A DNA stretch of 64,000 bases, from positions 744,001-808,000 of the forward strand of contig NZ_JAGHRO010000002.1 of NCBI RefSeq assembly GCF_017743735.1. The letters run 5' to 3'. A model generated the notes under the pieces. That model saw only the letters and a list, made by a program, of their open reading frames with translations, was not told the DNA's origin and did no database searches. A program made the position numbers and the translations under genes. Below are positions 36,940-46,092 of the stretch, one piece after another (positions within the stretch are counted from its first letter, which is position 1; every line of letters starts with the position of its first letter). Source of the DNA: Shimia sp. R9_2 (GTDB taxonomy: Bacteria > Pseudomonadota > Alphaproteobacteria > Rhodobacterales > Rhodobacteraceae).

Positions 36940-39411
36940 ATGCTGGGGCGGTGGCCACTCATAGCGCTTGGCGCGCTTTTGATCGCAAGTCTGATTATCA
37001 TCGGCTTGCTTGGCCGCTCTGTGACCACCGACCTGCGCGTGCTGTCCACCGCGCAGCACGATGACGTCAGCTGGCGTATGTCGCAGCTGGAGGTCGAACT
37101 CCTGCGATTGCAGAATGTCACGCTGGACGCATTGAACGACCCGCGGGCGGAGCTGAATGTCCTGCGTAAACGCTATGACATCTTCTACAGCCGCATCACC
37201 ACCCTGCGGCAAAGCGCGCTGTATCAGTCCTTCAAAGACGAGCCCGAAATTGTCGGCCAGTTGAAGATGGCCACCGACTTTCTGGACAAGACCACCCCCG
37301 CCATCGACGCGGACAATGCGGCCTTACGCGCAGCACTTGATGGCATCTATCAGGACATCACCGCCTTGGCCCCAGCGGTGCGTAGTCTGGCGCACTCCGG
37401 CATCGCTAGCTTCACGGCGCAAGAAACCGCCCGTCGCGAAACCTTTTCTGACACCCTGCGCAGCCTTGCCATTGGCATCGTTGTCCTGATCACCGTGCTG
37501 TTTGGCGCACTTGCCACGCTGATCGGATTGCATCGGCAGGGCAAATCCATTTCCCTGATCAGCGACATCGCCCGCGCCCGCTTTGAGGCGGCCATTTCCT
37601 CTTCCCTTGATGCGGTCTTGGTTGTGGATGCCAAGGGTCACATCATCGAATTTAATGGCGCTGCACAGTCGGTCTTTGGCTATCAACGCGAAGAGGTTCT
37701 TGGGCAGGACATGGTCGACCTGATCGTGCCGCAACACCTGCGCGATGCCCACCGCGAAGGCATGGCCCGTTTCCTGCGCACAGGAGACCGCAAAGTCATC
37801 GACGCGGGCCGTGTTCGCCTGCAGGGCCTGCGCAAATCCGGCGAGGTCTTTCCGGTCGAGCTCTCCATTTCCCTGTCACAAGCGGCGGGGGAAACGGTGT
37901 TTGTCTCCTACCTGCGCGACATCACGGCGGAGCTTGAAGCCGAAGAAGCGCTCAAGGATGCGCTGGAGAAAGCCCAGCTTGGCGAGAAGGCCAAATCAAA
38001 CCTGCTCACCGTGATGAGCCACGAAATGCGCACCCCGCTCAATGGCATCCTCGGCTCGCTTGACCTGATTGACCAAACGTCGCTCAGCGACCGCCAGAAA
38101 CAGCATCTCAACGCCATCGCCGTCTCCGGCGATCTGCTGCTGTCACATGTCAACGACGTGCTCGACTTCTCCAAGCTAACCTCAGACGCGGATTTCGACG
38201 AAAGCGCCACCTTTGATCTGAGCGCCCTGATCACCGAAGTCACAGACAGTCTTCAACCGGGTGCAAAGGCGCAGAACAACACGCTTTCGGTCTCGTTCCA
38301 GTCCGAGGACCTTGGCTATGTGCGCGGCGCTCCGCGCTCACTTCAGCGCTGTCTGGTCAATCTGATCGGCAATGCCAATAAGTTCACCCAAAATGGCGTC
38401 GTCAACGTTGAGGTCGAACGGCTCTCAGGCGGCGACGTCGAAATCCGTGTTGCCGACACAGGCGTGGGCATCGCCCCTGAAAACCTCGAACGGATTTTTG
38501 AAGAGTTTGTCACCATCGACACCGCTTTTGCCCGCACCAACTCCGGCACCGGCCTGGGATTGGCGATCACAAAACGTCTGATCACCCAGATGGGCGGGGA
38601 CATCGACGCGGACAGCCTCTTGGGCGAAGGCAGCCTCTTTGTCCTGCGCCTGCCGCTTCCCGTTGCCGATGCACAAACCGCACCGCAAAGCGCCTCCGCC
38701 CCTTCAATGCTCACAAGCCTACCGCGCGCCATTCACGCTCTGGTCTGTGACGACAACCAGATCAACCGCAACATCTTGTCCGCAATCCTTGAAGAGCTTG
38801 GGGCCACCGTCACCTCTGTCTCCAACGGGTTTGATGCCATAGCCGAGGTCGAGGCGCGGGAGTTTGACGTTCTGATGCTCGACATCAGCATGCCGGAAAT
38901 CGACGGCATCGAGACCCTGCGCAGAATTCGCGAAAATTCAGAGGACGGACTGCCGCTCCCGGCAATCGCCGTGACCGCACACGCGGCACCCGCGGATCAC
39001 AAAAAGATCCTCGCCGCCGGTTTTCACAACCTGCTGGTCAAGCCCGTCTCCCGCGCCGCAGTGCATCAATGCCTCGCGGGCGTCTTTGACATGCGGCTGA
39101 CCGATCAGCCCACCGACGCGCCTGCTGAGCCGGAAAACGAATATCTCGCCCGCTTTGGCCCCGAACGCTTTGCCAAGGCGCTTGCGGAAATGAACGCAGA
39201 TCTGTCGCAACTCATAGCAACCCTCGAACATAAATCGCACCTGACCGAAGCGGACCGCGACGCCGCGCATAAGCTCTCTGGTTCCGCCGCTGTGTTGGGA
39301 CAAACCGACATGTGGGACACGCTGCAAACCCTGCAGCATTGCCCAGATACGGACTGGCAAGCAGACAAACCGCTTCTGCTCGCCACGCTCAATGCACTGC
39401 TCGGAACATAA
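36940..39411 (+). CDS. Hybrid sensor histidine kinase with receiver and Hpt domains
   Basis: About 823 residues. Transmembrane helix 1 at about 5-27, a helical periplasmic part to about 170, helix 2 about 178-200, PAS about 215-325, H-box MSHEMRTPLNG, ATPase domain with NLIGNANKFTQNG, DTGVGIAPE and GTGLGLAITK. Then come a receiver domain (phospho-Asp in VLMLDISMPE) and a C-terminal Hpt with AHKLSGSAAVLG. A phosphorelay His-Asp-His is thus built in, needing an external receiver; the NarL-type regulator at 35457 is the nearest. TTG at 36937 is an alternative start. Confidence 0.9.
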   Translation: MLGRWPLIALGALLIASLIIIGLLGRSVTTDLRVLSTAQHDDVSWRMSQLEVELLRLQNVTLDALNDPRAELNVLRKRYDIFYSRITTLRQSALYQSFKDEPEIVGQLKMATDFLDKTTPAIDADNAALRAALDGIYQDITALAPAVRSLAHSGIASFTAQETARRETFSDTLRSLAIGIVVLITVLFGALATLIGLHRQGKSISLISDIARARFEAAISSSLDAVLVVDAKGHIIEFNGAAQSVFGYQREEVLGQDMVDLIVPQHLRDAHREGMARFLRTGDRKVIDAGRVRLQGLRKSGEVFPVELSISLSQAAGETVFVSYLRDITAELEAEEALKDALEKAQLGEKAKSNLLTVMSHEMRTPLNGILGSLDLIDQTSLSDRQKQHLNAIAVSGDLLLSHVNDVLDFSKLTSDADFDESATFDLSALITEVTDSLQPGAKAQNNTLSVSFQSEDLGYVRGAPRSLQRCLVNLIGNANKFTQNGVVNVEVERLSGGDVEIRVADTGVGIAPENLERIFEEFVTIDTAFARTNSGTGLGLAITKRLITQMGGDIDADSLLGEGSLFVLRLPLPVADAQTAPQSASAPSMLTSLPRAIHALVCDDNQINRNILSAILEELGATVTSVSNGFDAIAEVEAREFDVLMLDISMPEIDGIETLRRIRENSEDGLPLPAIAVTAHAAPADHKKILAAGFHNLLVKPVSRAAVHQCLAGVFDMRLTDQPTDAPAEPENEYLARFGPERFAKALAEMNADLSQLIATLEHKSHLTEADRDAAHKLSGSAAVLGQTDMWDTLQTLQHCPDTDWQADKPLLLATLNALLGT

Positions 39412-39550
39412 GCCCCATTCTCAATGACCCTTTCACCAATGCCAATAGGGCAGCCAACCTCACTCTTGGCGCCTCCATTCAAAAAGTGTGACATATTCAA
39501 CACTATCCGAAAGTTGTATACACCTCCCCCAAAGGTAGATCGTCGCGATA

Positions 39551-39572
39551 GATGCATGTATCGTACATCATC
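39551..39572. promoter_or_regulatory. Inverted repeat upstream of the double-SBP kinase gene
   Basis: ATGTA-TCG-TACAT core extended by GATG/CATC, nested inside a wider GTAGAT (39535) / ATCTAC (39570) pair, about 72-93 bases before the kinase ATG. Candidate operator in the 232-base gap; the regulator is unknown. Confidence 0.35.
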
Positions 39573-39643
39573 TACCCAAATAAATCGCGAAACGGCCGAA
39601 AGACTAAACCTCCCAAGAACACTCGCGCACTACGAGAGCGACT

Positions 39644-42298
39644 ATGACTAGATACTTTGCGATCCTTGTATTCGCGCTGCCGGTGATGTTTGGCATGGCA
39701 GAACGTACGAAAGCTCAGCATTCTGAAGCGTCTTTGGTTGTGGGCTGGACTGAAATTGCCCCCCTCTTTCGCGTTGAGCCGGATGGCAGCGCAGGCGGCT
39801 TCGGCGCCGAAGTCATCCGAGAGGTGGCAGCACGTGCCGGCTTCAAGATCGCGTTTCGAAAATTCTCCCGCGCAGAAGATCTCATCCGGGCGCAAGTTCT
39901 GGGCGATATCGACTTGATGCCGGCCATTGCCGCGCTGCCGGTGCTGGCTGAGAACAACATCTTTTCAGACCCAATAGCCCAAACCCATATGCGGATATTT
40001 ATCCGCACCGAAGACGCGGAAACCCTCAACCCGGCCACGATGTCTGATGCTAAGATCGCTGTTCCTGGTGTCTCGGTTGGCACCGAAGGCACCTCCTTTA
40101 TTGCGCGCAACATCCCCGTAGAAATTCCGGTCTCGACCAATTCCATCATGGAACTGCTACGCGGTACGGTCGATGCGTTGATTGCCAGTGACAACGTCAC
40201 GCTCGCAGACGCCCATGCGCTCCGTCTTGATCACCGCATCCTTGCGGTTGGCCCGCCGCTGCGGAATTTTGACCGTGTCATCACCCTGCGCCGCGAGTTC
40301 TCAGACCTCATGCCCGCCATCAACCAGGCAATCGCCGAATTGGAGGCGGATGGCACCCTTGAGGAGCTGCGCAACATAAACCGGGTCTCTGTTGCGCCTC
40401 TAGAGCCTGACGTGCTGAAAGTGGGTGTGTTTCACGCCCCACCCTACTCCATGATCAATCCGGATGGCACCTTTTCCGGGTTTTCCGTCGACACCATCCG
40501 CCACCTTACAAAATCCGCTGGGATCGCCATCGAGTTTGTTGAAATTGACGAGGAGGGCCTCGCCCTTGGTCCAGCGCCGGATCGCTATGACCTTCTGCCT
40601 CAAGCAGCGATCAACGAAGAAGCCCGCCTGCGTATGGACTTCACCGCGCCGATTGATCGGGCCTCCTTTGCGGTTTTCACGCGCGTTGGCGAAGGTCGCC
40701 AAATTTCCGACCTCTATTCCCTGGTGGGCTCGCGGCTTGGCGTCGAAGCCGTTGGCGTTGCCCGACAACTGGCGGAAAATCATGAAGGTCTGGAACTGCG
40801 CATCTTTGACGGACCCGACGCTTTGCTAAATGGCCTTCTGGCTGGACAGGTCGATGCAATCCTGTACCCAAGGCACGCCATCACCGTGGCCGCAGCCGGC
40901 CTCGGCGTTCAGGATCAGATCCGCGAAATCGAAACCCCGATCCACAGCGTCGACCGCGCCATTGCCCTGCGTTTTGGTCTGGGACAAACCCGGGAACGCC
41001 TTAACGCGGTTATTCCCGGCTATCTCGCCTCCTCCATGGACACTCAAATCCGCGAAGAATATTTCGGCACGCCTGTGTTCTGGACAGACAGCCGCATCAC
41101 ATTTGTCCGAAACGCGCTGCTCATTGGTGCCGCCTCAATTCTGGTGCTCTTTATTGCCTGGGCGCGCTGGCGCCAAAAACGCACCACGCAGGCCCGCCGC
41201 AAATTCGCCTCAACGCTGGTGGATCAAATACAGCTCGGCATCGTTTTGGTATCCCCACAGGGTGCGATCGAATTTGCCAATCAATTTGCCAAAGACCGCG
41301 CGCCAAACGGACATGCCCTGCTTAAGCGTGGCAACAACTTCCAGAAAGTTGTTGAAACGTTGATTGATAACGGAACCGTACCGCTGAAAGGCAGGACAAA
41401 AACGGAATTTCTGGGGCATCTATCCAACGACGGCCTGCAACTGAACAGCACCAATGAGTTCAAATTCTCCGACGGGAAAACCTATGTGCGCACAACACTG
41501 CCTCTTGGCGCTGACGGGACATTGCTCACTTACGCGGATGTCTCAGAGGACCGCCGCCAGCTGACCGAAATCCGCAATCTCAATGCCAAACTGCTTCAGC
41601 AGGTGAGCCTGGCAAGCGCAGCCAACGCAGAGCTGCGCGCTTTTGCCTATGCCACCTCCCACGATCTGAAGGCGCCCACCAACACCACCTCGCTGCTCAT
41701 ATCTGAACTGGGTGAGGCCCTCGCGCCGCATATGTCGGAAGATGATGCGGAGATGTTTGACGACCTGACCGCCACCAACCAACGCATGGCGCAGCTCATT
41801 GACGATGTGCTGGAATACACAAATGCGATCGGCAGCGAAATGAAGCGCTCCGAGGTGGATATGGATGTGGTTTTGAGCGAGGTTCTGGATGACCTCAAAG
41901 CCGACATCATGGAAAGCGGAGCGGAAATCGAGAGCGCTGCGCTGCCCAAGCTTCATGCCCATCCGGCACAAATGCGGCAGCTTTTGCAAAACCTCATCAG
42001 CAACGCGATCAAGTTCCGCGCCGCCGACCGCACCCCAAAAATCTCAATCACCTCAGAGACATCTAAACGCGGCGAAGTGGCTTTCACAGTCACAGACAAC
42101 GGTATTGGCATGCGAAGTGAGCTTCAGGGGCGGATATTTACGCCTTTTACACGACTTAATGCGCAAGAAGACTATGCTGGCTCTGGACTTGGCCTTGCGA
42201 TATGTCAACGCATAGCGATGAACCATGGCGGCAAAATTGAGGTGACGTCCGAATTTGGAGAGGGCAGCCAGTTCCGGGTGCGCATTAAGGAAAGCTAA
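39644..42298 (+). CDS. Sensor kinase with two tandem solute-binding domains
   Basis: 884 residues. A signal peptide (about 1-24) precedes two bacterial extracellular solute-binding family 3-like domains, about 28-250 and 255-485 (KVGVFHAPPYSMINPDGTFSGFSV is typical). A membrane helix follows at about 490-510 (NALLIGAASILVLFIAW), then a PAS-like linker, DHp H-box ATSHDLKAPT and ATPase motifs NLISNAIKF, DNGIGM, GSGLGLAICQ. It resembles BvgS/EvgS-type kinases in sensing, but the core is short with no attached receiver. The next gene, 1 base away, supplies the receiver. Confidence 0.9.
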   Translation: MTRYFAILVFALPVMFGMAERTKAQHSEASLVVGWTEIAPLFRVEPDGSAGGFGAEVIREVAARAGFKIAFRKFSRAEDLIRAQVLGDIDLMPAIAALPVLAENNIFSDPIAQTHMRIFIRTEDAETLNPATMSDAKIAVPGVSVGTEGTSFIARNIPVEIPVSTNSIMELLRGTVDALIASDNVTLADAHALRLDHRILAVGPPLRNFDRVITLRREFSDLMPAINQAIAELEADGTLEELRNINRVSVAPLEPDVLKVGVFHAPPYSMINPDGTFSGFSVDTIRHLTKSAGIAIEFVEIDEEGLALGPAPDRYDLLPQAAINEEARLRMDFTAPIDRASFAVFTRVGEGRQISDLYSLVGSRLGVEAVGVARQLAENHEGLELRIFDGPDALLNGLLAGQVDAILYPRHAITVAAAGLGVQDQIREIETPIHSVDRAIALRFGLGQTRERLNAVIPGYLASSMDTQIREEYFGTPVFWTDSRITFVRNALLIGAASILVLFIAWARWRQKRTTQARRKFASTLVDQIQLGIVLVSPQGAIEFANQFAKDRAPNGHALLKRGNNFQKVVETLIDNGTVPLKGRTKTEFLGHLSNDGLQLNSTNEFKFSDGKTYVRTTLPLGADGTLLTYADVSEDRRQLTEIRNLNAKLLQQVSLASAANAELRAFAYATSHDLKAPTNTTSLLISELGEALAPHMSEDDAEMFDDLTATNQRMAQLIDDVLEYTNAIGSEMKRSEVDMDVVLSEVLDDLKADIMESGAEIESAALPKLHAHPAQMRQLLQNLISNAIKFRAADRTPKISITSETSKRGEVAFTVTDNGIGMRSELQGRIFTPFTRLNAQEDYAGSGLGLAICQRIAMNHGGKIEVTSEFGEGSQFRVRIKES

Positions 42299-42299
42299 G

Positions 42300-42698
42300 A
42301 TGATCAACAATCTGATGATGATCGACGACAGCAAAGTCGAACAAAAAATTTATCAGAAAATTGTGGAGCGCTCGCAGATCGTCGGCTCGCTGGAACAGTT
42401 TTATGAACCAGAAACCGCATTGGAATTCCTGCGCTCCAAAAATGGCATCACAACAGACGCCATTTTGCTCGACATCAATATGCCCCGCATGAACGGCTTT
42501 GAATTCCTCGAAGCCGCCAGCCAAGAATTCGGCGATGATTTTGCCCGCGCCACTGTGATCATGCTCACCACCTCCATTTCTGAGGCCGATATGGAGCGCG
42601 CAAAATCTTTCCCGGTCGTCCGCGGCTATATCAACAAGCCGCTCAAAAGCGATCATCTCACCATGATCGACAATATGCTCAACGAGCCTGAAAGCTGA
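42300..42698 (+). CDS. Single-domain response regulator
   Basis: A 132-residue stand-alone receiver domain: acidic MIDDSK, phospho-acceptor D in AILLDINMPRMNG, T in MLTTSI and K in YINKPLK. It has no output domain. The Rcp1/bacteriophytochrome-partner style (…DILLDINMPRMNG…) fits the kinase's SHDLKAP H-box. Its ATG follows the kinase TAA after a single base (TAAGATG), so the two form a coupled pair. A terminator follows. Confidence 0.9.
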   Translation: MINNLMMIDDSKVEQKIYQKIVERSQIVGSLEQFYEPETALEFLRSKNGITTDAILLDINMPRMNGFEFLEAASQEFGDDFARATVIMLTTSISEADMERAKSFPVVRGYINKPLKSDHLTMIDNMLNEPES

Positions 42699-42748
42699 CG
42701 CGGGGCAGCTCGCCCTTCAGCCCCCCACGCTGACACGCCAAACGCAAA

Positions 42749-42777
42749 ACGGCTCAGGAAACCCGAGCCGTCTTTTG
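42749..42777 (+). terminator. Terminator after the response regulator
   Basis: 7-bp stem ACGGCTC / GAGCCGT with a 9-base loop followed by CTTTTG. It lies between the regulator and the convergent aroA end. Confidence 0.75.
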
Positions 42778-42812
42778 TGTCCTATCGAATGTAGAACGCC
42801 AGTGCGCGCGCC

Positions 42813-44159
42813 TCAGCTCCGCGTGATTGCGGCACCCAGCCCACTCATCAGCGGCTCAAAGATCGGGAACGAGGTGGCAATCGGGCTGCCATCATCCACG
42901 CTCACTGGCTTCTGTGTGGCCATGCCCATCACCATAAAGCTCATGGCAATGCGGTGATCCAGAAAGCTCTCACAGGTCGCGCCACCCGGCACATTGCCGT
43001 GGCCACGCCCTTTGACAATCCACCAGTCATCGCCTTCTTCCACCTCAACGCCATTGGCGCGCAGCCCTTTGGCCATGGCGTCAATCCGATCACTTTCTTT
43101 GACGCGCAGTTCCTTCACGCCTTTCATAACCGTGTCGCCTTCGGCAAAGGCCGCCACCACCGACAGCACAGGGTATTCATCAATCATGCTGGCGGCGCGC
43201 AGGGGGTCAATCTCGGCGCCCTTCAAGTCAGGTGAGAACCGCGCGCGCAGATCCGCCACAGGCTCGCCGCCCTCTTCACGCTCATTTTCAAAGGTCAGAT
43301 CCGCGCCCATGGATTGCAGCGCATAAAACAGGCCCGCACGGGTCGGGTTCAGGCCGATATTGGGCACCAGCACATCAGAGCCCGGCGTGATGATCGCGGC
43401 ACAGACGGGAAACGCCGCCGAGCTTGGATCACGGGGCACCACAATGGTCTGCGGCTTCAGCTCCGGCTGACCGGTCAGGGTAATCACGCGGCCCTCATCG
43501 GTTTCCTCAACCGTAATCTCCGCGCCAAAGCCTGCCAGCATCCGCTCGGTGTGATCCCGTGTGGCTTCTTTCTCGATCACCACAGTTTGCCCGGGCGCGT
43601 TCAACCCCGCCAAAAGCACCGCAGATTTCACCTGCGCTGAGGGCATCGGCACCTCATAGCGCACCGGCACCGGATCATGCGCGCCCACAATGGTCATGGG
43701 CAGACGCCCGCCGGAGCGGCCCACTGAGGTGGCGCCAAACAGCGCAATCGGATCGGTCACTCGCGCCATGGGGCGGCCATTGAGGCTCGCATCTCCGGTA
43801 AAGGTCACCGTGATGTCGCTGGTGGCCATCGCCCCCATGATCAAGCGCACGCCGGTGCCGGAGTTACCACAGTCAATCACCGTGTCCGGCTCGCCAAAAC
43901 CGCCAACACCCACCCCATGCACAGACCAGTTGCCCTCGCCGTGGTTGATCACCTCTGCGCCAAAGGCCTGCATGGCTTTGCCGGTGTCCAGCACGTCTTC
44001 GCCTTCCAGCAGACCGCTGATTTTGGTCTCCCCCACCGCCATCGCGCCAAGGATCAGACTGCGGTGGCTGATGGATTTATCACCGGGCACATGCGCCTCA
44101 CCAGAAAGCGGGCCGCAGGGGGAAGAAGTCATCGGGATCGGGGTGCCATGGCCGGACAT
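42813..44159 (-). CDS. aroA: 3-phosphoshikimate 1-carboxyvinyltransferase (class II EPSP synthase)
   Basis: Joins shikimate-3-phosphate and PEP to form EPSP (aromatic amino acid pathway). The 448-residue protein has [52 protein letters not shown] and DHRIAMS. The whole layout follows the CP4-like class II enzymes. At the position where CP4 carries alanine (GNAATG), this protein has the ordinary glycine (GNSGTG). Start at 44159 with AAAGGA upstream; a second ATG lies nine codons in. Confidence 0.95.
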   Translation of the reverse strand: MSGHGTPIPMTSSPCGPLSGEAHVPGDKSISHRSLILGAMAVGETKISGLLEGEDVLDTGKAMQAFGAEVINHGEGNWSVHGVGVGGFGEPDTVIDCGNSGTGVRLIMGAMATSDITVTFTGDASLNGRPMARVTDPIALFGATSVGRSGGRLPMTIVGAHDPVPVRYEVPMPSAQVKSAVLLAGLNAPGQTVVIEKEATRDHTERMLAGFGAEITVEETDEGRVITLTGQPELKPQTIVVPRDPSSAAFPVCAAIITPGSDVLVPNIGLNPTRAGLFYALQSMGADLTFENEREEGGEPVADLRARFSPDLKGAEIDPLRAASMIDEYPVLSVVAAFAEGDTVMKGVKELRVKESDRIDAMAKGLRANGVEVEEGDDWWIVKGRGHGNVPGGATCESFLDHRIAMSFMVMGMATQKPVSVDDGSPIATSFPIFEPLMSGLGAAITRS

Positions 44160-44203
44160 ATGCGCGTCATCCTTTGTTCAGTTGCCAAAGCTGTTAGCGC
44201 AAC

Positions 44204-44232
44204 AAAGCCCCCCCGTAAATGCGTGGGGCTTT
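44204..44232 (-). terminator. Possible terminator after trmB
   Basis: Minus strand: AAAGCCCC, 13-base loop, GGGGCTTT, then GTTG. It lies between the trmB end with its repeat element and the aroA start. The short T-tract leaves doubt. Confidence 0.4.
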
Positions 44233-44289
44233 CTCATTCAAAAAATATCCCGGGGGTGAAGCCGCAGGCTGAGGGGGCTGGCCCCCTCA
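44230..44289 (+). repeat. Dispersed GC-rich hairpin repeat, copy 1
   Basis: Starts TTTCTCATTC, then AAAAATATCC and CGGGGGTG, and ends in the perfect hairpin GAGGGGGC-TG-GCCCCCTC at 44271-44288, which reaches into the trmB stop codon. The same order of elements recurs on the minus strand at 50341-50389. Confidence 0.7.
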
Positions 44290-45012
44290 CAACTTCCTGA
44301 AAGTCAGATAATGCGGCTTGCGACCTTCGCGAAACGCCTTCTGCTCATAACGCGTGGAAATCCAATCTTCCCACGGCTCCCGCCAATCTGCGGGCTTTTC
44401 CGCCAGCCATTCAAAGCCATGGCGCGGCACCTGCTCCAGCGTCTGGCGCACGTAGTCCTCAATGTCGGTGGCCACGCGGAAAATCGCGCCGGGCTTGAGC
44501 TTGCGTGACAGCGGCTCCAGATGGTCAGGTGTGACAAAGCGGCGGCGGTGGTGACGCTTCTTTGGCCATGGATCAGGATAGAGCAGAAAGGCGCGGCTGA
44601 GGCTCTGGTCGGGCAGCACATCAAACATGTCACGCGCATCCCCGGGATGCACCTTGATGTTGTCTGCACCCGCCTGCCGGATCTTGCCCAGCAACATGGC
44701 CACCCCGTTGATGTAAGGCTCACAGCCGATGATGCCCACATCGGGGTTCTGCACCGCCTGATGCACCATATGCTCGCCGCCGCCAAAGCCGACCTCAAGC
44801 CAGACGTCCTTATCGCCAAACAGCGCCTTCAGATCGATATGCGCGCGCTCCGGGTTCTCTTCCCAGCTCACCTTGCCCGGTGACAGCGCCGCCAGATCCT
44901 CATCCAGATAGGCTTCCTGACTGGGGCGCAGCCCCTTGCCTTTGAAGCGGCCATAGAAGTTGCGCCAGGGCGCGCCTGAGGGATGGTTGGTGGGTTTGGT
45001 GTCGTCAGACAT
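44287..45012 (-). CDS. trmB: tRNA (guanine-N7-)-methyltransferase
   Basis: Makes m7G46 in tRNA using SAM. 241 residues: SAM-binding motif WLEVGFGGGEHM, then GCEPYINGVA and the TrmB signature LLYPDPWPKKRHHRRRFV, and a C-terminal RYEQKAFREGR. Part of the same-strand series with metK, lnt, ybeY and miaB, though separated from metK by a transporter gene. Confidence 0.95.
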   Translation of the reverse strand: MSDDTKPTNHPSGAPWRNFYGRFKGKGLRPSQEAYLDEDLAALSPGKVSWEENPERAHIDLKALFGDKDVWLEVGFGGGEHMVHQAVQNPDVGIIGCEPYINGVAMLLGKIRQAGADNIKVHPGDARDMFDVLPDQSLSRAFLLYPDPWPKKRHHRRRFVTPDHLEPLSRKLKPGAIFRVATDIEDYVRQTLEQVPRHGFEWLAEKPADWREPWEDWISTRYEQKAFREGRKPHYLTFRKL

Positions 45013-45067
45013 GGCAGCGTGATCCTCGATCTTTGCGCGCAGCCTTTGCCCAAAGCCGCGCCAAAGG

Positions 45068-45928
45068 TCAAGTTTTGCCGAAGATCAGGCGCAAAAGGCA
45101 CACCCCGGGTATGGTCACCACAAACATCGTGATGCCGTAAACCGCCGAGGGCACCGCATATTCCGGGATGCCTGCCACCGCGCCCACCATACCAGCCACG
45201 GTGATGCCAAGTGTCGCGTTTTGCACCGCCATCTCCACCGAGATACAGAGGCCGTCCGCACCGGACAGGCCAACCACCCGTGCCACGACCACGCCCAACA
45301 GCAACAGCACCGCATTCAGCCCGATCAGGACCGGCGCGAGCGTGCCCAGATTGGCGGCAAACATCGCCCAATTGTCCGCCAGCGCCGCCGCCACCATGAT
45401 CACAAACAGCACCAGCGCCACCAAAGAAACCTTGCCCTCGTGACGGTCAGCAAAAGCAGGCGCGACAAAGCGCAACAACACACCAATCATCACCGGCACC
45501 GCCGTGATGACAAACATGCTCATGCCAATCGCCGTGACATTGAGGTCAGGCGCTGCGCTGCCAAGGAAGTAGTCGGTGGACCAGCCCACCAGCGCGGGCA
45601 CCGTCAGCACTGACAACAAGCTAACCACCGCTGTGAGCGTGATCGACAGGGCCACCGTCCCGCCCGCGAGCTTGGTGAGAATACTGGAGGTCACGCCCCC
45701 GGGGCAGAACGAGAGGATCATCACCCCCAGCGCCAGACCGGGCGGCAGGCTGGTGAGGCTGACCAGCACAAAGGCCACCACCGGCAGGGCCACCACCTGC
45801 ATCAGAATGCCCGTCAGAACCGCGCGCGGTAGGCTGAAGACCCGGCCAAAATCCGCAAAAGTCAGCCCAAAGCCTAGCGAAAACATGATAATGGCCAGCG
45901 CCAGCGGCAGTGCCACTTCCAACAGCAT
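45068..45928 (-). CDS. Bile acid:sodium symporter family (BASS) transporter
   Basis: A 286-residue membrane protein with about nine hydrophobic helices and SBF-family stretches: SLGFGLTFADFGRVF, ILSFCPGGVTSSILTKLAGG and a late VEMAVQNATLGITV. ATG at 45928 has GGGAGGACAAAGGG upstream, so the longer frame to 45982 is rejected. The substrate is unknown; bacterial members carry organic anions with Na+. It interrupts the common metK-trmB pairing. Confidence 0.85.
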   Translation of the reverse strand: MLLEVALPLALAIIMFSLGFGLTFADFGRVFSLPRAVLTGILMQVVALPVVAFVLVSLTSLPPGLALGVMILSFCPGGVTSSILTKLAGGTVALSITLTAVVSLLSVLTVPALVGWSTDYFLGSAAPDLNVTAIGMSMFVITAVPVMIGVLLRFVAPAFADRHEGKVSLVALVLFVIMVAAALADNWAMFAANLGTLAPVLIGLNAVLLLLGVVVARVVGLSGADGLCISVEMAVQNATLGITVAGMVGAVAGIPEYAVPSAVYGITMFVVTIPGVCLLRLIFGKT

Positions 45929-46035
45929 CCCTTTGTCCTCCCTCGTTTCTGCAAAACTCGCACAAAAACGCGGCAAAACCAATGCGCTCCTTAGCAGAGC
46001 TGATGCACAGGCCCCTGCCTGACCTTATGCGCAAC

Positions 46036-46065
46036 AAAAAAAGCCCGCCGAAATCACCGGCGGGC
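46036..46065 (-). terminator. Terminator after metK
   Basis: Minus strand: GCCCGCCG, 7-base loop, CGGCGGGC, followed by TTTTTTTG. A strong intrinsic terminator 28 bases past the metK stop. Confidence 0.9.
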
Positions 46066-46092
46066 CTTTCAAATTTCAGATCAAAGCAGTGC

